DNA of 9,464 nucleotides, taken from the NCBI GenBank assembly GCA_002787615.1, contig PCXJ01000103.1:1-9464 (forward strand). Reading direction: 5' to 3'. The notes under the pieces were generated by a model. That model did not search any database, was not told the DNA's origin, and worked only from the letters and a program-made list of their open reading frames with translations. The DNA comes from Alphaproteobacteria bacterium CG11_big_fil_rev_8_21_14_0_20_44_7. GTDB lineage: Bacteria; Pseudomonadota; Alphaproteobacteria; Rickettsiales; 21-14-0-20-44-7. Made by a program: the position numbers and the translations under genes. Shown in pieces: positions 6,942 to 9,464 of this stretch (within the stretch, counting starts at the first letter, position 1; every line of letters starts with the position of its first letter).

Positions 6942-7217
6942 CTAAGGGTTATCTATACATTGCATGGTTTCGTTGTCCCAGCATTTATTTTCTCCGCAAT
7001 CGCAGGAATCGGTCAATGACATTGTGCATTTGCGGTATTTATCGGCTGAGCAAATATCAGCGCAGCCATTGGAAAATGTTCGCCATTCTCCGGTGCATTG
7101 TTGTTGCTCAGATTGCTGAGTTGCTGGTTTTATTTCAGTTTGAGAGGCTTGATTGCTGTTGGCAGTTTCCTGCGAGCAGGCAAATAGCACCAACATAACT
7201 GCCAGCAGATTTTTCAT
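6942..7217 (-). CDS. Small cysteine-rich putative lipoprotein, unknown function
   Basis: This 91-residue protein begins MKNLLAVMLVLFACS, a short signal peptide with a lipobox-like L-F-A-C, so Cys14 is the likely lipidated residue. A Gln/Ser/Thr-rich linker follows (15-40). The last 51 residues carry eight cysteines, at 41, 52, 56, 64, 72, 74, 79 and 87, with patterns CADIC, CDCG and KCW. These suggest a compact disulfide-bonded periplasmic domain with up to four bridges. I recognise no family. The ATG overlaps the fabD stop as ATGA (4 nt), and GAGG lies 10 nt upstream. fabG begins 8 bp downstream. The gene is therefore locked into the fatty acid operon. Phenylalanine at the -2 position of the lipobox is unusual, so simple signal peptidase I cleavage remains possible. 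Confidence 0.75.
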   Translation of the reverse strand: MKNLLAVMLVLFACSQETANSNQASQTEIKPATQQSEQQQCTGEWRTFSNGCADICSADKYRKCTMSLTDSCDCGENKCWDNETMQCIDNP

Positions 7218-8146
7218 TTTAAATATGCCTCAATATCTTCCGGATGTTGCAGGCAGACTGAGTTCATAGTTTCTTCAATGCGTTTGGTCATTCCACTCAA
7301 AACCTTGCCAAAGCCGATTTCCGTTAGATTATGAATTCCCACCTTATGCATATATTTCACGGATTCGCGCCAGCGTACCATTCCGGTTACTTGCTGCACC
7401 AGCAATTCGCGGATTTTTTCGGGGCTATCTACCTGAGTCGCGGTAACATTGGCGATTATCGGCAGTTTTGGGCTTTGTATTTCAACATTTGCCAGCGCTT
7501 CAGCCATTTTCTCGGCTGCTGGCTGCATCAATTTGCAGTGGAAAGGTGCTGATACGGGCAGTTCAATTGCCTTTCTTGCGCCTGCTTTTCTTGCAGCGAG
7601 CATTCCGCGTTCCACGCTTTCTTTTGTTCCGCTTATAACAATTTGCCCTTCGCAATTATCATTAGCAATTTCGCAGCCTGTTTCCTCAGTAATTTCTTTG
7701 AGTGTATCAAAGCCGAGCCCTAATATGGCAGACATTGCGCCTATGCCAACAGGAACGGCTTCCTGCATTGCTTTGCCGCGAATCTTCAACAATCTTGCAG
7801 TATCAGCCAAGCTCAAAGCCCCGCTCGCGCAAAGTGCGGAATATTCGCCGAGGGAATGTCCGGCAACGGCCACGCAGTAAGCCTCAATTGGGTCGGCCTT
7901 TTCCATAACACGCAAAGTTGCAATTGAGGTTGCCATAATTGCAGGCTGGGTGTTTTCGGTTAGGTTTAGCACCTCCTGCTCACCTGAGAAGATTATCTTT
8001 GAGAGGTTTTCGCCTAATGCCTCGTCAACTTCCTCGAACACAGACTTTGCTTCGGGGAAGGCTTCGGCAACAGTTCTGCCCATGCCGATTTTTTGCGAGC
8101 CTTGCCCGGGAAATATAAATGCGGTTTTTGTTTTTTCAAAACTCAT
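7214..8146 (-). CDS. fabD: Malonyl-CoA:ACP transacylase (FabD)
   Basis: FabD moves malonyl from CoA to ACP and so supplies the extender unit for FabF. The 310-residue length is typical. The N-terminal FPGQGSQ motif is at 12-18. The nucleophile elbow GHSLGEYSA (96-104) contains Ser98, Arg123 follows in KIRGKAMQ, and the partner His203 lies in SAPFHCKLM. The start at ATG 8146 overlaps the rdgB stop as ATGA (4 nt). No strong Shine-Dalgarno is visible, which fits translational coupling to rdgB. Its own stop overlaps the start of the lipoprotein gene in the same way. The coupling means that disturbance of rdgB by the upstream insertion could affect fabD expression, which may help to explain why the frame is kept open. 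Confidence 0.96.
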   Translation of the reverse strand: MSFEKTKTAFIFPGQGSQKIGMGRTVAEAFPEAKSVFEEVDEALGENLSKIIFSGEQEVLNLTENTQPAIMATSIATLRVMEKADPIEAYCVAVAGHSLGEYSALCASGALSLADTARLLKIRGKAMQEAVPVGIGAMSAILGLGFDTLKEITEETGCEIANDNCEGQIVISGTKESVERGMLAARKAGARKAIELPVSAPFHCKLMQPAAEKMAEALANVEIQSPKLPIIANVTATQVDSPEKIRELLVQQVTGMVRWRESVKYMHKVGIHNLTEIGFGKVLSGMTKRIEETMNSVCLQHPEDIEAYLK

Positions 8147-9147
8147 AGCGGTTTTTTTAGCAGGTATTTTTTGAATTTGTCAAATGCATCTGCTCTGTGG
8201 TTGCTTTTATTCTTCTCTAACTGTGACATTTCGCCAAAAGTGCGGGATTCTCTTTCCGGTATAAATATAGGGTCATAACCGAAGCCATTTTTTCCGCGTG
8301 GGGGGAAGGTGAGCGTGCCATCAATGCGGCCTTCAAATTCAACTGAGCTGCCATCAGGTTGGGCAAGGGAAAGCACGCAGATGAAATAGGCTTTTGCTCC
8401 TGAGGGCCATAATAATCCCCTCCTATTAGGAGGGGTGGGGGAGGTGTTGAGATGCTGGGTGATAACTTCGAGTACAGCTTCAATATTCTCAATAACCTCA
8501 TTATTCCAAAATCTGATTACTTGATAACCTATGCTTTCAAGATATTTTGTTCTTTGATTATCATTTATTATTTTATCTTGATGTTGCCCACCATCCAACT
8601 CAATTATAAGCTTTTTTTCTAAACAAATAAAATCAACAATATAATTTCCCAAAGGTTCTTGTCGGCGAAACTTGCAATCGTTTATTTGCCTGTTTCTAAT
8701 TCTGTTCCAAAGTTTTTTTTCTGCTTCGGTAGAGTTTGTTCTAAGTTCTTTCGCTCGATACAGGTTTTTTGAATTAAACTCTCTGTACTGCACCTCCCCC
8801 AGCCCCTCCTGATAGGAGGGGAGATTACTTAGCTCAGATTTCACACGCTCAATTGCCATGGCAAAATCTTTATTTTCACCGCCCCAGCGTGCGGAATATA
8901 TTCCCGGTGCGCCGTCAAGTGCAGGGATGCATAATCCGCTATCATCGGCAAGTGCAGGGAGGTTTGCAGCAATTGCGGCGGGGATGGATTTTAATTTTGC
9001 ATTGCCATGGAACGTATCGGCAGTTTCCTCCGGCTCTGGGAGGTTCAATCCTGCTGCGGAGATTGTGTTGATGCCGAGCGGTTCTAGCAATTCGCCAAGC
9101 TCACGAACTTTGCCTTGATTATGAGTGGCGATTAAAAGTTTTTTCAT
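8143..9147 (-). CDS. rdgB: dITP/XTP pyrophosphatase RdgB (Ham1 family) with an in-frame inserted DUF559 nuclease-like domain
   Basis: RdgB removes non-canonical purine nucleotides (dITP, XTP) from the pool by hydrolysis to the monophosphate. The N-terminal part (1-107) has THNQGKVRE (8-16), catalytic-site ADDSG (67-71) and GAPGIYSARW (79-88). The C-terminal part (251-334) has AYFICVLSLAQPDG, NGFGYDPIF (287-295) and SNHRADAF (315-322), so every Ham1 motif survives. Between them, residues about 108-248 are foreign. They comprise a DUF559 domain (about 128-232) flanked by peptides translated from terminal inverted repeats. The usual RdgB has about 200 residues; this one has 334. The break falls where the family has a loop between a helix and the strand beginning AKAYFICV, a site likely to tolerate insertion. 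I chose ATG 9147 because MKKLLIATHN matches the family N-terminus; a GTG at 9168 lies inside repeat DNA. GGAGG, provided by that repeat, lies 12 nt upstream. The stop overlaps fabD by 4 nt. Confidence 0.92.
   Translation of the reverse strand: MKKLLIATHNQGKVRELGELLEPLGINTISAAGLNLPEPEETADTFHGNAKLKSIPAAIAANLPALADDSGLCIPALDGAPGIYSARWGGENKDFAMAIERVKSELSNLPSYQEGLGEVQYREFNSKNLYRAKELRTNSTEAEKKLWNRIRNRQINDCKFRRQEPLGNYIVDFICLEKKLIIELDGGQHQDKIINDNQRTKYLESIGYQVIRFWNNEVIENIEAVLEVITQHLNTSPTPPNRRGLLWPSGAKAYFICVLSLAQPDGSSVEFEGRIDGTLTFPPRGKNGFGYDPIFIPERESRTFGEMSQLEKNKSNHRADAFDKFKKYLLKKPL
8414..8446. repeat. Terminal inverted repeat, copy at the 3' side of the rdgB insertion
   Basis: This 33-bp sequence contains its own hairpin, CCCCTCCT (8417-8424), loop ATT, AGGAGGGG (8428-8435), followed by a T and GGGGGAGGTG (8437-8446). 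It is the inverse of 8791-8826, with one mismatch in the loop and two small gaps. It is translated in rdgB as TSPTPPNRRGLL or thereabouts. Confidence 0.9.
8452..8787 (-). other. DUF559 (Vsr-like PD-(D/E)xK) nuclease domain within the rdgB chimera
   Basis: The domain occupies about residues 121-232 of the chimeric protein. Family hallmarks in order are an N-terminal helix AKELRTNSTEAEKKLW (132-147), the basic strand KFRRQEPLGNYIVDF (159-173) with Asp172, the core IIELDGGQH (181-189) with Glu183, Asp185 and His189, then QRTKYLESIGYQVIRFWN and a closing amphipathic helix IENIEAVLEVI. All putative active-site positions of the PD-(D/E)xK-like fold appear intact, so the domain is not visibly decayed. 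A GTG at 8790-8792 (in GAG-GTG-CAG) could in principle serve as a private start, but no Shine-Dalgarno spacing supports this strongly. DNA cleavage activity is inferred from the family; many DUF559 proteins are uncharacterised. Confidence 0.85.
8791..8826. repeat. Terminal inverted repeat, copy at the 5' side of the rdgB insertion
   Basis: CACCTCCCCC (8791-8800) is followed by AG, then the hairpin CCCCTCCT (8803-8810), loop GAT, AGGAGGGG (8814-8821), and AGATT. It is the inverse of 8414-8446. In the gene direction it reads as NLPSYQEGLGEV, without a stop in the host frame. Confidence 0.9.
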
Positions 9148-9156
9148 GGAGCTTTT

Positions 9157-9236
9157 TACCCTCCCCACTTAACTTTAGCAATCAAAGATTGCTAGTTTCG
9201 TTGCCCCTCCCTGAGGGAGGGGATAGGGGAGGTTTA
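9157..9236. repeat. Hairpin-rich, MITE-like intergenic repeat between rph and rdgB
   Basis: The 86-bp gap between the rph stop and the rdgB start is almost entirely repeat. The outer ends are inverted, CCTCCCC (9160-9166) against GGGGAGG (9226-9232). Two perfect 8-bp stems lie inside: TAGCAATC/GATTGCTA (9176-9183, 9187-9194, loop AAA) and CCCCTCCC/GGGAGGGG (9204-9211, 9215-9222, loop TGA). The second stem and the adjoining GGGGAGGT closely resemble the terminal repeats of the DUF559 element in rdgB, which suggests a related non-autonomous element. The rph stop TAA (9234-9236) falls at one edge. The GGAGG upstream of rdgB falls at the other. As RNA it would fold strongly and might attenuate or process the transcript. 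Confidence 0.8.
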
Positions 9237-9464
9237 CCCCTGCATTTCGCTGATTTCTGCACAGCCTTTTTTTGCGAGTTTCATCATTTCCAGAAATTGC
9301 TCTTCTGAGAACGGTTCTTCTTCCGCAGTTCCTTGAATTTCAACTAATTGACCTTTTCCGGTAATGACAAAATTGGCATCCACCTCGGCGGCGGAATCTT
9401 CCTCATAGTTCAAATCCAGCAAGGCTTCACCTTTGAAAATCCCGCAAGAAATCGCGGAAACCGA
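9234..9464 (-). CDS. rph: Ribonuclease PH, C-terminal fragment (5' end outside window)
   Basis: Only the last 76 residues lie in the window; the family has about 238. RNase PH is a phosphorolytic 3'-5' exoribonuclease that trims tRNA precursors. The fragment shows the characteristic C-terminal sequence: SVSAISCGIFKGE, LDLNYEEDSAAEVDANFV, then GQLVEIQGTAEEEPFSEEQF. The DxxxEDS pattern and GTAE are strongly conserved in the family and belong to its active-site region. The stop is TAA at 9236-9234, at the edge of the hairpin repeat. The order rph-rdgB is common in alphaproteobacteria, which supports both assignments. No promoter for this unit is in the window. Confidence 0.95.
   Translation of the reverse strand, partial: SVSAISCGIFKGEALLDLNYEEDSAAEVDANFVITGKGQLVEIQGTAEEEPFSEEQFLEMMKLAKKGCAEISEMQG

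Larger units (their letters stand above)
8413..8827 (-). mobile_element. DUF559-encoding element with terminal inverted repeats inserted in rdgB
   Basis: The segment is bounded by near-identical inverted repeats of 33-36 bp and carries a complete DUF559 coding domain with no stop codon, in the same orientation and frame as the host gene. No IS-type transposase is present. No clear target-site duplication is visible: the repeat ends read TAAT on both sides, so a short duplication of TA or TAA could be hidden within them. DUF559 proteins are relatives of the Vsr mismatch endonuclease, with a PD-(D/E)xK-like core. I infer mobility from the repeats and from the interruption of a conserved enzyme. 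Exact ends are uncertain by a few bases. Confidence 0.75.

Noticed and set aside
8413..8827. Insertion in rdgB as an intein or a self-splicing intron
   Set aside because: There are no HINT-type splice motifs or junction Cys/Ser-His-Asn arrangement. The open frame runs through the segment, and its ends are hairpin inverted repeats.
9148..9168. Upstream GTG start for rdgB at 9168
   Set aside because: It would add seven residues translated from the repeat element, which are not part of the Ham1 family N-terminus.

Overview
All supported genes in this 9.46 kb window lie on the minus strand, so the transcription order runs from base 9464 down to base 1. The order is rph (C-terminal end only), rdgB carrying an inserted domain, fabD, a small Cys-rich lipoprotein gene, fabG, acpP, fabF, mltG, efp, an ankyrin-like gene, suhB, and a proline-rich secreted protein gene cut by the window edge. 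The neighbourhood rph-rdgB, fabD-fabG-acpP-fabF-mltG and efp-suhB, together with the EF-P and RdgB sequences, points to an alphaproteobacterium of moderate to low GC. It may be a deep-branching or Rickettsiales/Holosporales-like lineage. That placement is inference from gene order and residue patterns, not from a search.

Region 9464-7214 (nucleotide-pool housekeeping leading into lipid synthesis): the RNase PH end is followed by a GC-rich, hairpin-forming repeat of about 80 bp that fills the gap up to rdgB. The rdgB gene (house-cleaning NTPase for dITP/XTP) is split in frame by an element of about 415 bp. That element has near-perfect terminal inverted repeats and encodes a complete DUF559 (Vsr/PD-(D/E)xK-like nuclease) domain. 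The RdgB frame reads straight through, giving a 334-residue chimera where about 200 residues are usual. rdgB, fabD and the lipoprotein gene are joined by ATGA overlaps, so they are very probably one translationally coupled operon.

Region 7217-4559 (type II fatty acid synthesis): FabD loads malonyl onto ACP, FabF condenses, FabG reduces, and AcpP carries the chain. All expected catalytic residues are present. acpP has its own strong-looking promoter, with a perfect TTGACA -35 box, and a good Shine-Dalgarno site. A lipoprotein gene of unknown function, with eight cysteines in its last 50 residues, sits between fabD and fabG.

Region 4569-1 (envelope, translation, unknowns): mltG overlaps the end of fabF. 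efp, an ankyrin-like cytosolic protein gene, suhB and a secreted proline-rich protein gene follow. The last gene runs into a perfect 62-bp tandem duplication at bases 1-124. Because 62 is not a multiple of three, the second copy is read in another frame and the proline-rich character is lost. This is either a real frame-switching repeat or a contig-end artefact.

The most interesting observation is the DUF559 inverted-repeat element inserted in frame into an essential-type housekeeping enzyme, with a related hairpin repeat only about 330 bp away. No gene-free stretch exceeds 300 bases.
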